Shown here: in pieces, positions 28,814 through 37,825 of the stretch | Layout: each line of letters opens with the position of its first letter | Position numbering within the stretch: position 1 is the stretch's first letter | From: Cellvibrio sp. KY-YJ-3 | GTDB lineage: Bacteria; Pseudomonadota; Gammaproteobacteria; Pseudomonadales; Cellvibrionaceae | Length of the DNA: 64,000 nucleotides | Direction: 5' to 3' | Assembly: GCF_008806955.1 (NCBI RefSeq) | Contig: NZ_CP031727.1 | Coordinates: 744,001 to 808,000 of the forward strand | Notes under the pieces: generated by a model | Told to the model about the DNA's origin: nothing | Databases searched by the model: none | What the model saw: only the letters and a program-made list of their open reading frames with translations | Position numbers and translations under genes: made by a program

Positions 28814-29025
28814 GCAAAGTATCCGACTATGAACTAAGTTTGAGGTGACAAAAATAAATACAACGAGGTCTCAACCATGAGTGAGACCCGCATTTGGATC
28901 AACCCGCCGAGCCAAATGTAAGGATGTGAAAAATAGTAACACCTACCACAAAAAACCCAACCGTAGCGGTAACACAATCACACCAAGCTCGGGTATGATA
29001 CACAGTCCGTAATCAAGGGGCTAAC

Positions 29026-29796
29026 ATGAGAGTTATCAGTCTTAGCGTCGATGGCATTTTTCAGGCGGCGCAACGCGGCCTATACACTTGGCTCGCGAAT
29101 CAGGATGCAGATTTCATCTGTCTACAAGATCTTCGCGCGCTTGAGCGTGAACTGGAAAAACCCGAGTTCCAACTCAAGGGCTACCACGCCTATTTTTTCG
29201 ATTCAGGTACCAAACACTACAACGGTGTCGCTATTTATTCGCGTATGCAACCCAAAGCACTAATTTACGGGTTAGGTTTTGCGTCGGGCGTGGATATGGA
29301 AGGCCGCTATTTACAAGTCGATTTTGAGCAGTTGAGCATTGGCTCACTGCTCGCGCCGAGCGCCAGCTCGGAATTGGAATCGCAAGAAGTCAAAATTAAA
29401 TTTTTTGACGACTTTCAGGCCCATCTGGACAAAATTACCCGCAAACGCCGTGAATATATTTTCTGCGGCAACTGGCAAATGGCCCACACGCCCAAAGATG
29501 TGAGTAACAGCGCGGAAAACCAACACAACTCCGGGTTTTTACCCCACGAGCGTCAATGGTTGAGCCAACTGTTTAACCAAATTGGTTACGTCGATGCCTT
29601 CCGCAAGGTCAACAAAGACAGCGATGAATACAGCTGGTGGCCAAATGGTTTAAAAGATGATGGCGATGGCTGGCGCACCGATTTTCAAGTGGTGTCCAAC
29701 AGTCTCGGCGGCAAAGTGGAGTATGCGGCAATTTATAAAACCCAGCAGTTCTCCAGCCATATGCCGGTAATTATCGATTACGACATAGAGCTGTAA
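29026..29796 (+). CDS. crc: Catabolite repression control protein Crc
   Basis: This 256-residue member of the exonuclease III/AP endonuclease fold aligns with Pseudomonas Crc along its length: MRVISLSVDGIFQAAQRGLYTWL, ADFICLQDLRA, SGLGF-like GLGFASGVDMEGRYLQVDF, KRREYIFCGNWQMA, SPGFL-like HNSGFLPHERQW, and YSWWPNG. Two catalytic positions differ from nucleases (CGNWQMA where GDFN is expected; SSHMP where SDHAP is expected), consistent with Crc having no nuclease activity. In Pseudomonas Crc assists Hfq in repressing translation of catabolic mRNAs. It is divergent from pyrE, which is the Pseudomonas arrangement. Confidence 0.9.
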   Translation: MRVISLSVDGIFQAAQRGLYTWLANQDADFICLQDLRALERELEKPEFQLKGYHAYFFDSGTKHYNGVAIYSRMQPKALIYGLGFASGVDMEGRYLQVDFEQLSIGSLLAPSASSELESQEVKIKFFDDFQAHLDKITRKRREYIFCGNWQMAHTPKDVSNSAENQHNSGFLPHERQWLSQLFNQIGYVDAFRKVNKDSDEYSWWPNGLKDDGDGWRTDFQVVSNSLGGKVEYAAIYKTQQFSSHMPVIIDYDIEL

Positions 29797-29825
29797 ATCG
29801 CACCCAATTAAATACCGTAAAATGT

Positions 29826-29863
29826 AAAAAAGCCCGCTGCGGTAATCCGAAGCGGGCTTTTTT
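29826..29863. terminator. Bidirectional terminator between crc and the Dabb gene
   Basis: The stem A6-GCCCGCT / AGCGGGC-T6 with a 12-base loop sits between the two convergent genes. Confidence 0.88.
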
Positions 29864-29889
29864 ATTATCTGCCATTTGGCAAAAATGGT

Positions 29890-30303
29890 TTAAACCGCAA
29901 GTGCGTCGTACACCACAACTTTGCTCCACAGGTGTTTATGCTCATCGATAAACTTTTGATGCAGTGGATGAACCTGATAAATATCCTGCCCCGCCACATC
30001 ATCAAAACCGAGCAATTCGGAAACATGGTAGGAGTTATCCACCACGTCACGCTTTTCCGTAGAGGCAGGCACACCCACGTGGATGCTGCGCACGGTTTCA
30101 ATCGCCGCAAGTGATTTCACCCCAGCTATTAATTTTTCCAGATCTTCTTTTGAATCCGGATTTTTCAACCAGAAAAAAACATGGTGCAACAATTTCGGCA
30201 TAGCATTGGCTCCGGCTACAGGTTTGGCGAGTGCATCGCCCGCCACCAACGCGGCACCGGCGATAGCACTGGTGGTAAGAAAATCACGGCGTGTAGTTGT
30301 CAT
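29890..30303 (-). CDS. Tat-exported Dabb-domain (stress-responsive alpha/beta barrel) protein
   Basis: This 137-residue protein begins [20 protein letters not shown], a twin-arginine signal, so it is exported folded. The mature part is a Dabb-type ferredoxin-like domain: [56 protein letters not shown] and [20 protein letters not shown]. Dabb proteins include dimeric alpha/beta barrels, mostly of unknown function. Tat export of such a small domain suggests a cofactor or early dimerisation, which is inference. It faces crc across a shared terminator. Confidence 0.82.
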   Translation of the reverse strand: MTTTRRDFLTTSAIAGAALVAGDALAKPVAGANAMPKLLHHVFFWLKNPDSKEDLEKLIAGVKSLAAIETVRSIHVGVPASTEKRDVVDNSYHVSELLGFDDVAGQDIYQVHPLHQKFIDEHKHLWSKVVVYDALAV

Positions 30304-30464
30304 AGTCGCTCCTTTTTATCGATTCATTATCATTAACGAATGTGTTTTGATAGAGCAGTAAAGTTGCCGCGAATCCCCCTTTGACGCAAAGTTATTTACG
30401 CAAGATTACCCAATCAGCACCACAACACAGCTTACCAAACCCGCACAGGTGCGAGCGACTGTGT

Positions 30465-31673
30465 TTATTCACTGATAAAAGTTTGTAATACCCGATTTAA
30501 AAAGCGGCGACCTAAAACGGTTGGGCGCGCGCAGCCTTGTGCAATTTCTACCAAACCTTGCTGCGTTAATGTGTGCCACTGGGGCTCAAGTTGTTGCCAA
30601 TCAAGGCCGGTGCGCTCAGTGAAATAATTTACTGGCACTCCCCCGTGCAAGCGCAGTGCATTCATCATAAATTCCAGCGGTAGCGCTGCAGGCAGCAACA
30701 AATCGCTGCCGCCGCCAAATGTATTTTGATGACCGCCAAGATTGGTGGGGATTTTTTGGGATTGGGCCGCATCCAAATAATGTTTGGGTAAGCGGGTTTT
30801 CCACAAGCGCAGAATTTTATCTTCGGCAGGTAAAGTAATTTTGCCGTGAGCGCCCGCCCCTATTCCGAGATAATCGCCAAACTCCCAGTAATTGAGATTA
30901 TGGCGTGCATATTTTTTAGCGCGTGCATAGGCGGAAATTTCATATTGTGCGTAGCCAGCCGCAGCCAATAATTCCACGCCTGCATCCTGAATATCGGCGA
31001 GGATTTCCTCTTCCGGCAATACCGGCGGCGCAGAATAAAAGGCAGTGTTTTGCTCGATGGTGAGTTGATACCAGGAGAGATGCTCCGGCGCCAAGTCAAT
31101 CGCCTGTTGCAAATCCGCCTTGGCAGCAGCAACGGATTGCTCAGGTAAACCGTGCATTAGATCCAGATTGATATTGTCAAACCCGGCCTTGCGTGCAACA
31201 CCCACAGCGCGCAGTGCTTCTTCACGACCATGTACACGGCCGAGCAATTTTAATTGTTGATCATTAAAACTTTGAATGCCGATGGATAAACGATTCACCC
31301 CTGCCGCGCGAAAACCGGAAAATTTTTCCTGCTCAAACGTACCGGGGTTTGCTTCGAGGGTAATTTCTATATCAGGTTCAAAACCGATAATTGTCTCTGC
31401 ATCTTTTAAGATCTGCCCAATCGCCTGCGCCGACAACATACTGGGTGTGCCACCGCCAAAAAAAATGCTGGTGAGTTTGCGGCCTTGCGCAAGCACTTGA
31501 TCCTGTTGTAAATCCAAACGCAGCGCATTTACATATTCTGCTTCAGGAATATCATTATTCGCTTGATGGGAATTGAAGTCGCAATAAGGGCATTTGCGAA
31601 TACACCAAGGCACGTGAACATAGAGCGCTAATGGTGGTAATTGTAGTGATAGCGACGGCAGTATCAGTGACAT
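30465..31673 (-). CDS. hemW: Radical SAM heme chaperone HemW
   Basis: This 402-residue protein resembles HemN but lacks its N-terminal extension. The radical SAM cluster motif CIRKCPYCDF (CxxxCxxC) lies near residue 23, followed by FFGGGTPSMLSAQAIGQIL and RLSIGIQSFNDQQLKLLGRVH. HemW carries heme to target proteins; the former annotation as coproporphyrinogen oxidase is not supported for this subgroup. Its ATG overlaps the rdgB stop codon by one base (TAATG), indicating translational coupling. Confidence 0.94.
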   Translation of the reverse strand: MSLILPSLSLQLPPLALYVHVPWCIRKCPYCDFNSHQANNDIPEAEYVNALRLDLQQDQVLAQGRKLTSIFFGGGTPSMLSAQAIGQILKDAETIIGFEPDIEITLEANPGTFEQEKFSGFRAAGVNRLSIGIQSFNDQQLKLLGRVHGREEALRAVGVARKAGFDNINLDLMHGLPEQSVAAAKADLQQAIDLAPEHLSWYQLTIEQNTAFYSAPPVLPEEEILADIQDAGVELLAAAGYAQYEISAYARAKKYARHNLNYWEFGDYLGIGAGAHGKITLPAEDKILRLWKTRLPKHYLDAAQSQKIPTNLGGHQNTFGGGSDLLLPAALPLEFMMNALRLHGGVPVNYFTERTGLDWQQLEPQWHTLTQQGLVEIAQGCARPTVLGRRFLNRVLQTFISE

Positions 31674-32275
31674 TATTGGCTCTTCAGTGCAGATAATTTT
31701 TGTAACATTTCCTGCATGGCTTTACCGCGATGACTGATGCGATTTTTTTCGGCCTTATCCAATTCAGCGGATGCACAGTTGTGGCTGGGCACAAAAAATA
31801 ATGGATCATAACCAAAACCACCTTCGCCGCGCGGTTCAGAAAGAATCACCCCCTCCCATATACCGTGACACAAAATCGGCGTTGGGTCTTCTGCATGGCG
31901 CATAAACGCCAGCACTGCATGGTAGCGCGCCGTGCGCTTTTCTGTAGCAACGCCATGTAACTCCTGCAAAAGTTTTGCATTGTTGTCTGCGTCTTTTGCG
32001 GCTGCACCCGCATAGCGCGCGGAATAGATGCCGGGGCGGCCATTAAGCGCATCGACTTCAATACCCGAATCATCGGCAATGGCTGGCAAGCCGGTTTTGG
32101 CGCAGGCATAACGCGCTTTAATAATCGCATTTTCAACAAAGGTTAAACCGGTTTCTTCCGCGTTCTCGCTAAAAAAATCAGATTGCGGTACCACGTCAAA
32201 ACCGCAGCCATTGAGTAACTGCTGGAACTCGCGCAATTTACCTGCATTGCCACTGGCCAATACTATTTTTTGCAT
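31673..32275 (-). CDS. rdgB: XTP/dITP diphosphatase (Ham1/RdgB)
   Basis: This 200-residue house-cleaning enzyme hydrolyses ITP, dITP and XTP. It has the N-terminal [18 protein letters not shown], the catalytic stretch [30 protein letters not shown] and [14 protein letters not shown]. It overlaps hemW by one base. The DUF4426 gene is 73 bases upstream, past a hairpin, so rdgB may have its own promoter. Confidence 0.96.
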   Translation of the reverse strand: MQKIVLASGNAGKLREFQQLLNGCGFDVVPQSDFFSENAEETGLTFVENAIIKARYACAKTGLPAIADDSGIEVDALNGRPGIYSARYAGAAAKDADNNAKLLQELHGVATEKRTARYHAVLAFMRHAEDPTPILCHGIWEGVILSEPRGEGGFGYDPLFFVPSHNCASAELDKAEKNRISHRGKAMQEMLQKLSALKSQ

Positions 32276-32307
32276 TGCATTTTTTCCTGAGAATCATCAT
32301 TAGAAAC

Positions 32308-32330
32308 AAAAGGCGCCCGCAGGCGCCTTT
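32308..32330 (-). terminator. Terminator after the DUF4426 gene
   Basis: The stem AAAGGCGCC/GGCGCCTTT with a short loop lies 19 bases past the DUF4426 stop. It separates the metX-metW-DUF4426 group from rdgB-hemW. Confidence 0.75.
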
Positions 32331-32348
32331 GTCATTCAATAGGTGCTG

Positions 32349-32810
32349 TTATTTATCCGCATAAAGTGTGCGATTAAACGTGAGTTTAAGTGGCCGCGCC
32401 GCGCCTTCCACGTTTAATTCGATATCGAAATGCAATAACTCTTCATTGTTAAAAACAAAGGGCGCTAAATAATAGGTGGCGTCGCCTTCGCTCACTTCAA
32501 TAAATTTTAGCGTTTGTTTTTGCTGCATTAAATTGCGACGCACACCACTGACCTGTGCTGGCAAACCCAAACTCGTTGCACCATTTTCAGTTTTGGTCAC
32601 ACTGATATTGACCAGCGCCCGATCCTTACCGCGCACCAACTTATAGGCTTCCGCTACGTTTGCCGGAATATCAGTGCTGTTAAATACGTTGTAGTGCACG
32701 GTGTAAACACCAAACTGCTGCTGGGTAGCGATTTCTTTGGGTTGATCAATTTGGGCCTGAGCTGTTAGGGCAATCAGGCTTAACAAAAAACCCTGTAGTA
32801 ACTTTTTCAT
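32349..32810 (-). CDS. Exported DUF4426 protein
   Basis: This 153-residue protein has a signal peptide (cut near AQA-QI) and a DUF4426 domain (FGVYTVHYNVFNSTDIPANVAEAYKLVRGKDRALVNISV). Function unknown. In Pseudomonas this family sits between rdgB and metW, exactly as here. It lies 71 bases after metW on the same strand. Confidence 0.85.
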   Translation of the reverse strand: MKKLLQGFLLSLIALTAQAQIDQPKEIATQQQFGVYTVHYNVFNSTDIPANVAEAYKLVRGKDRALVNISVTKTENGATSLGLPAQVSGVRRNLMQQKQTLKFIEVSEGDATYYLAPFVFNNEELLHFDIELNVEGAARPLKLTFNRTLYADK

Positions 32811-32881
32811 AACAACACTCCTGTAATGAATGAATCACGACGGTACAGGTAAAAATGCAAAGTAGTATTTGCCTGAAGCCA

Positions 32882-33469
32882 TTATTTACTTAAATGATAA
32901 ATCGCCGTCTCACCGAACAGATTGGGCATAAAATCTTTGAGCGTCTGACCGGACTGTTCGTTCACCACCTGGCGATGGATCACTTTGATATTACGCTCGC
33001 GGCACAGCACTTCAAAGTCTTTAAACGTACAGAAGTGAATGTTGGGTGTGTCGTACCACTCGTAGGGCAGCAAGTCTGATACCGGCATACGGCCGCGCGT
33101 CGCTAAATAGAAGCGCGCTTTCCAGTGGCCAAAATTCGGGAAGGTGACAATACATTCTTTGCCCACGCGCAACATTTCATCCAATACCAAATGGGGAAAA
33201 TGCAGGGTTTGCAGCGCTTGAGTCATGAGCACTGTATCAAAACTTTTATCGGCGAAATTGCCGAGGCCGCGATCCAGGTTTTGCTCGATCACATTCAAGC
33301 CTTTATCGATACAGGTATTGATTTGCTCTGCATCAATTTCCAAACCATAACCTTGCACTTGTTTGGTATCGATTAAAAATTTTAGCAGCGTGCCATCGCC
33401 GCAACCCAAGTCGAGAATGCGGCTGCCTTGAGTGATCCAGTGTTGGATTTCGTTTAGATCAATACGCAT
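32882..33469 (-). CDS. metW: Methionine biosynthesis protein MetW
   Basis: This 195-residue class I methyltransferase-fold protein has motif I ILDLGCGDGTLL (residues 18-29) and the MetW-specific stretch LTFPNFGHWKARFYLATRGRMPVSDLLPYEWYDTPNIHFCT (partly quoted). It is always paired with metX and is needed with it for homoserine acylation in several bacteria. Its ATG overlaps the metX stop by one base. Confidence 0.95.
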   Translation of the reverse strand: MRIDLNEIQHWITQGSRILDLGCGDGTLLKFLIDTKQVQGYGLEIDAEQINTCIDKGLNVIEQNLDRGLGNFADKSFDTVLMTQALQTLHFPHLVLDEMLRVGKECIVTFPNFGHWKARFYLATRGRMPVSDLLPYEWYDTPNIHFCTFKDFEVLCRERNIKVIHRQVVNEQSGQTLKDFMPNLFGETAIYHLSK

Positions 33470-34611
33470 CAGATTTCCACTCCGGCAAGGTAGCGACTAA
33501 ACACTTGCTGGTAGCGTTCGTCCGGCAATAAAAAGGCATCGTGGCCGTGTTTGGATTCAATTTCCGCGTAGGTCACTGCACGATTAGCGCCGACCAATGC
33601 GTTGACAATTTCATGCGAACGTTCGGGTGCAAAACGCCAGTCGGTGCTGAACGAAATCACCAAATAATTTGCCTGGGTTTGTTTAAAGGCGAGCACCGGG
33701 TCGTCGTTGTATTCGCGCGCCAAATCAAAATAATCCAGCGCTTTGGTGATGCGGATATACGAATTGGCATCGAAGGCATTGGCAAAACTATCGCCCTGGT
33801 AACGCAGGTAACTTTCGATTTGAAATTCCACCGGCTCCGTGATGCCCAGTTCAAAACTGCCGCTGCGCAAATCGCGGCCGAATTTTTCACCCATCGCATA
33901 ATCCGACAAGTAAGTGATGTGGCCAATCATGCGCGCGACTGCCAAACCGTTTTTGGGAATGGTGTTGTGCGCGAGGTAATCGCCGTCAAAAAAGTTGGGG
34001 TCGCTAACAATCGCTTTGCGCGCCGCTTCGTTGAACGCGATGTTTTGCGCCGAGAGTTTCATTGCCGAGGCGATCACCACTGCATGGCGAATCCGCTGCG
34101 GGAAATCCAGCGCCCAGCGCATCACTTGCATACCGCCGAGGCTGCCACCAATCACGGCGGCCCAGACATCAATACCCAATACATCGGCCAAACGCGCCTG
34201 ACTGGCGACCCAATCGCGCACGCGGATCATCGGGAAATCTGCGCCCCAGGCTTTGCCTGTTGCGGGGTTGATGGAGCGCGGCCCGGTGGAGCCATGACAG
34301 CCGCCGAGATTATTGAGCGCAACGACAAAAAATTTGTTGGTATCAATCGGTTTGCCAGGGCCGATATAGGCATCCCACCAGCCGGGGCGTTTGTCGTCCA
34401 TGCTGTGATAACCTGCAGCGTGATGATGGCCGGAAAGCGCGTGGCAAATCAGTATCGCATTGGATTTTGCCGCATTTAACTGGCCGTAGGTTTCGTAGAC
34501 CAATTCATACTCATCGAGCGTGCGCCCGCAGGCCAGCAACAGCGGCGCCGTGAAGTGATGAGTCCGGGGAGTAACAAGACCCACCGAATTGGCGGGTAGT
34601 TCGTTTGGCAT
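33469..34611 (-). CDS. metX: Homoserine O-acyltransferase MetX
   Basis: This 380-residue alpha/beta hydrolase-fold transferase starts methionine synthesis by acylating homoserine. The nucleophile elbow is GGSLGGMQ (Ser in the middle), the catalytic Asp is in [11 protein letters not shown], and the His is in [10 protein letters not shown]. Gammaproteobacterial MetX enzymes may use succinyl-CoA rather than acetyl-CoA; sequence reading alone does not settle this. It is coupled to metW. The 100 bases upstream contain a GC-rich hairpin but no riboswitch I recognise. Confidence 0.95.
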   Translation of the reverse strand: MPNELPANSVGLVTPRTHHFTAPLLLACGRTLDEYELVYETYGQLNAAKSNAILICHALSGHHHAAGYHSMDDKRPGWWDAYIGPGKPIDTNKFFVVALNNLGGCHGSTGPRSINPATGKAWGADFPMIRVRDWVASQARLADVLGIDVWAAVIGGSLGGMQVMRWALDFPQRIRHAVVIASAMKLSAQNIAFNEAARKAIVSDPNFFDGDYLAHNTIPKNGLAVARMIGHITYLSDYAMGEKFGRDLRSGSFELGITEPVEFQIESYLRYQGDSFANAFDANSYIRITKALDYFDLAREYNDDPVLAFKQTQANYLVISFSTDWRFAPERSHEIVNALVGANRAVTYAEIESKHGHDAFLLPDERYQQVFSRYLAGVEI

Positions 34612-34716
34612 GGTGATCTCTTACCGCAAGCAGTGGGCGCGCCAGTGGCGGCGCGCTCATCGACATTAAATGATGCGACAGTCTAAAGAGAGCACCTGCC
34701 TGCTGCAAGGTAGAGT

Positions 34717-36741
34717 TTATGAGTTGCCCTGCAACACCGCTTTGCTTTTGGCAAAGGGCAGCACACGCGCGCCGGTGGTGTCGGTGGTGGCAGGTAGATC
34801 ATCCATCAATTCTGGCTCCAGGGGTTCGGCCAGAATTTCGCGGTAGAGCGGTTCGATACTCATCAGCGCCGATTGCAACTGGTAAAGGTTGGTCTGCAGG
34901 GTTTGCAACTGCTCGGCGTGACTATTGCGCTGGGACTGCATTTGCGTCAGCCGCAGCATGTGGTGTTCCAGCAGCTGCTTTTGATATTGGTTTTGATGGA
35001 ACAGCGGCGCCAATGCTTCCTGCATCCAGTGATTGATGTGCTGATGCAGATCCATATATACCGCGCGCACCTCCTGCACCAACGTATTGATAAAACGGCT
35101 GATCAGCGCACTTTTATGGGTGAGTACGGTAGTGAGCGACTTGCGGAACTCCTCGGCGCGGGTCTGTAACTGACGTAACTGGCGGCGCTGCTTCTGGATT
35201 TTAAGCAGGTGCCGCATCATCAAATCATCACCCGACAGGCTGTGCTCCGGGCGTTCGTAAATGGAGGTGAGCACGCGGTTACAGCGCTCAATCTCCCGCT
35301 CAAGGTGATTAATGTTGCTGTCCACCGCGTCAAAGAAACTGGCGATGGCGCGCGCTAACCCCAAGGTTGTCCAACTCTGGGCGAGGTTGCTGTGCGCCTC
35401 CTCGATTTGCCGGTCCAGTGACGGCATGCCAATCGGGCTTAACAGCGACAATTGCTGGGATTCCAATAAGCGCTGACTGGTGCGCAGCGACAGTGCTTGT
35501 TTATGGTATTCGTGATGGGTGCGCCGAATAGTGTCGCGCAATGCCTGTAACTTTTCATTGGCCTGCTCGGGGGCAGCGGCACGCAAACTTTCCAACTCTG
35601 CTTCGCACTCGGCGATGCGCTTGGCCAACCCGCTGCGGGTATTGATCACCATGGCGTAACTGTCACCAATCAGCGCGTGGCCGATAATTTGTTGCTGGTT
35701 GCGCAATACCGCTTCCGCAAGCATGGATTCCAACTGCGGGAAGTTGCTGCGCGCCAGTTGCGCCTGATTGCGCCCGACTTTGCCGAGCAGCCCCTGTTTG
35801 GCCGACACCGCCACCACATGCTGTGACGCGAGGCCAAGCTGATGCGCCGTGAGCTGACGCAGGCGATCGATGCTCGCCGCCACTTCATCGGCGGGAGTAA
35901 GGTCGTCCCACAGACTATCGATTTTGTTGAGCAGGGCGATGACGGCGGTGCAGTTATTGTCGCGCAGGCCCTGAATATGCTCGCGCCAGATCTCCATATC
36001 GCTCGCAGTCACGCCAGCATCGGCAGAGAGCAAAAACAGAATCGCCTGGGCATCGGGCAGGGTTTTTAAGGTGAGTTCAGGTTCGTTGCCCAGCGCGTTC
36101 AGGCCGGGGGTGTCCACAATGCGCAGACCTTGGCGCAGCAATGGGTGATCGAGGCTAATCAGCGCATGGCGCCAGGCCGGGAGAGTGACCATACCCTGGG
36201 CATCGCGCTCACCCAGCTCGTCCTCGGCAAAGCCTAACTTAATTGCATCGGCCACGCTGACCTGTTTACTGGCTGAGACTTGATTGATCGCCGCGCGGGT
36301 CTGTTCGTAATCCCTGGCATCAAACTGAATAGTCACCCACTTTTGCGGGATTCGCTTGAAACTCTGCAGGCTGGTATTACTGCGGCGGGTTTCGATGGGG
36401 AGCAGGCGCACGCAATTGGCGGGCTGGCTAGCATCCCAGAAAATTTCGGTCGGGCACATGGTGGTGCGGCCCGGTTGCGATGGCAACAGGCGACGACCGC
36501 CGCCAGCGTAGAGCAGCGCGTTAATCAGCTCGGTTTTACCGCGCGAGAATTCGCCGACGCAGGCGATGGTAAAACTCTCGCCGCGCAACAGCTGACGGGC
36601 GCGGTGCAGGGTTTTGTCCATGCTCTGGCCAAACAGGCTGTGCGCCTTGCCCCAATGCTCAAACCGCTGCAGGCGCTCATCCAACTGGCGCTTCCAACGG
36701 TTGTAATGGGTCATTTGGCGATGCAAGGATCTGACGTCCAT
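34717..36741 (-). CDS. Bacterial dynamin-like GTPase
   Basis: This 674-residue protein has an N-terminal GTPase domain with P-loop GEFSRGKTELINALL (about 63-77), switch I RTTMCPTE, G3 DTPGLNALG and G4 NKID. Long helical segments rich in Gln, Leu and Arg follow (about 360-640), typical of the dynamin stalk/bundle. There is no signal peptide and no TM helix I can see. Bacterial dynamins remodel or protect membranes, and some take part in anti-phage defence. It stands alone, not as the tandem pair often seen for bacterial dynamins, at the left end of the accessory block next to metX. Confidence 0.85.
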   Translation of the reverse strand: MDVRSLHRQMTHYNRWKRQLDERLQRFEHWGKAHSLFGQSMDKTLHRARQLLRGESFTIACVGEFSRGKTELINALLYAGGGRRLLPSQPGRTTMCPTEIFWDASQPANCVRLLPIETRRSNTSLQSFKRIPQKWVTIQFDARDYEQTRAAINQVSASKQVSVADAIKLGFAEDELGERDAQGMVTLPAWRHALISLDHPLLRQGLRIVDTPGLNALGNEPELTLKTLPDAQAILFLLSADAGVTASDMEIWREHIQGLRDNNCTAVIALLNKIDSLWDDLTPADEVAASIDRLRQLTAHQLGLASQHVVAVSAKQGLLGKVGRNQAQLARSNFPQLESMLAEAVLRNQQQIIGHALIGDSYAMVINTRSGLAKRIAECEAELESLRAAAPEQANEKLQALRDTIRRTHHEYHKQALSLRTSQRLLESQQLSLLSPIGMPSLDRQIEEAHSNLAQSWTTLGLARAIASFFDAVDSNINHLEREIERCNRVLTSIYERPEHSLSGDDLMMRHLLKIQKQRRQLRQLQTRAEEFRKSLTTVLTHKSALISRFINTLVQEVRAVYMDLHQHINHWMQEALAPLFHQNQYQKQLLEHHMLRLTQMQSQRNSHAEQLQTLQTNLYQLQSALMSIEPLYREILAEPLEPELMDDLPATTDTTGARVLPFAKSKAVLQGNS

Positions 36742-36973
36742 AACGCGAATCTCGTCTGTTGTTAGTAATAACCCAGCGAAATAACCAAAGGGTGATTACA
36801 TAATTATTTTAGGTAGAGGAGCATTAAAGCCGAAAAACGCGCCATTGGCTAGAAGTTGAGCAGCCAGCGGTTAATTGCGGGGGCTGAGTGGCGGCTAAAT
36901 TGCGACTTTACAACATCTTTCTGTCAGGGAATTGCGACGCGCACCGCGCGCGATGAGGGAATTGTTGGGGCAA

Positions 36974-37001
36974 AAAAAACGCAGCGAGTCGCTGCGTTTT
37001 T
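36974..37001 (-). terminator. Terminator after the PEP-CTERM gene
   Basis: The perfect stem AACGCAGCGA/TCGCTGCGTT flanked by A and T runs lies 24 bases past the stop. The 230 bases between it and the dynamin gene show no further gene. Confidence 0.9.
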
Positions 37002-37024
37002 CAGGGTTTGCAAAGCTGTCTTAC

Positions 37025-37615
37025 TTAGACATTTTGCTTGCGACGACGCAGGCAGACCAATCCAGCCAATGCAATCGCCATTAACACCAGGGAAGATGAC
37101 TCTGGCACGCTGGTGCTATTAATCTGGATATCATCAACCAGAAAATAATAGCTGGAGGTGATTTGCAAGGTATCGATATTGGCGAAGTTCAGCGCCACGT
37201 TCTGCCAGGGGCTACTGAAACTGACTTCAACCATATCTACCAGGCCACCATTGAACCAGCCGATAACAGCGCCGGTTTGCCATTCAGCTTGCCAACCGTG
37301 CAGCCACAGGTCCTGCACGCTGAAGCTACCGCCGCCCTGCTGGGTCATGAACATATCATCGCCATAGTTGTTCAACGCAGCAAACTTGCCACTGTGGCCA
37401 CCACCGGTACCGGTAGCCCACCAACCACCGGTTTCACTTACATCAATCACATCCATATTAGTGCTGAATACAAAACCTGAGTCCACAAAACCAGCCCCGG
37501 AACTTGGCCCAAAAGTACCAGGCGCGACCTGGCTGTCAAAATCAATAATGGTGGCGCTGGCGCTAATGCTGACCAACAACATAAAGGGAATTAATAAGAG
37601 CTGCTTCAGTTTCAT
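37025..37615 (-). CDS. PEP-CTERM sorting-signal protein
   Basis: This 196-residue exported protein has a signal peptide (1-22, cut near ASA-TI) and a C-terminal tripartite sorting signal VPESSSLVLMAIALAGLVCLRRRKQ: the PEP-like motif, a hydrophobic helix and a basic tail. Such proteins are processed by an exosortase (EpsH/XrtA type) and are usually tied to exopolysaccharide loci. The central part is Gly/Ser/Trp-rich and beta-sandwich-like, perhaps carbohydrate-binding, but I cannot assign a family. No exosortase or exopolysaccharide cluster is in the window. Confidence 0.85.
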   Translation of the reverse strand: MKLKQLLLIPFMLLVSISASATIIDFDSQVAPGTFGPSSGAGFVDSGFVFSTNMDVIDVSETGGWWATGTGGGHSGKFAALNNYGDDMFMTQQGGGSFSVQDLWLHGWQAEWQTGAVIGWFNGGLVDMVEVSFSSPWQNVALNFANIDTLQITSSYYFLVDDIQINSTSVPESSSLVLMAIALAGLVCLRRRKQNV

Positions 37616-37825
37616 AGGTATGTCCGTTTATAAGCATCTAAATAGAATAGTTAATATTTCTACTAACTATAATGAACCCCCTTTTATATGCAAAAAATGA
37701 TCCACGCGCCAAATTCGGTTTTCTAGATAAAATAAACCCTTAATAATCATTAAGTTAAATAAATTTCACTGCAGCGGATAAAAGCTTGAAATATCACAAT
37801 CTGTAAAAAAAACCGACACCCGCAA

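Noticed and set aside
33541-34479. 312-residue open frame on the plus strand opposite metX
   Set aside because: Shadow of the metX gene: no ribosome site, no family resemblance, and metX on the other strand has all catalytic motifs.
34612-34716. Possible SAM/SAH riboswitch upstream of metX
   Set aside because: Only one GC-rich hairpin (GCGCGCC/GGCGCGC) is present; none of the SAM-I, SAM-II or SAH conserved cores can be found.
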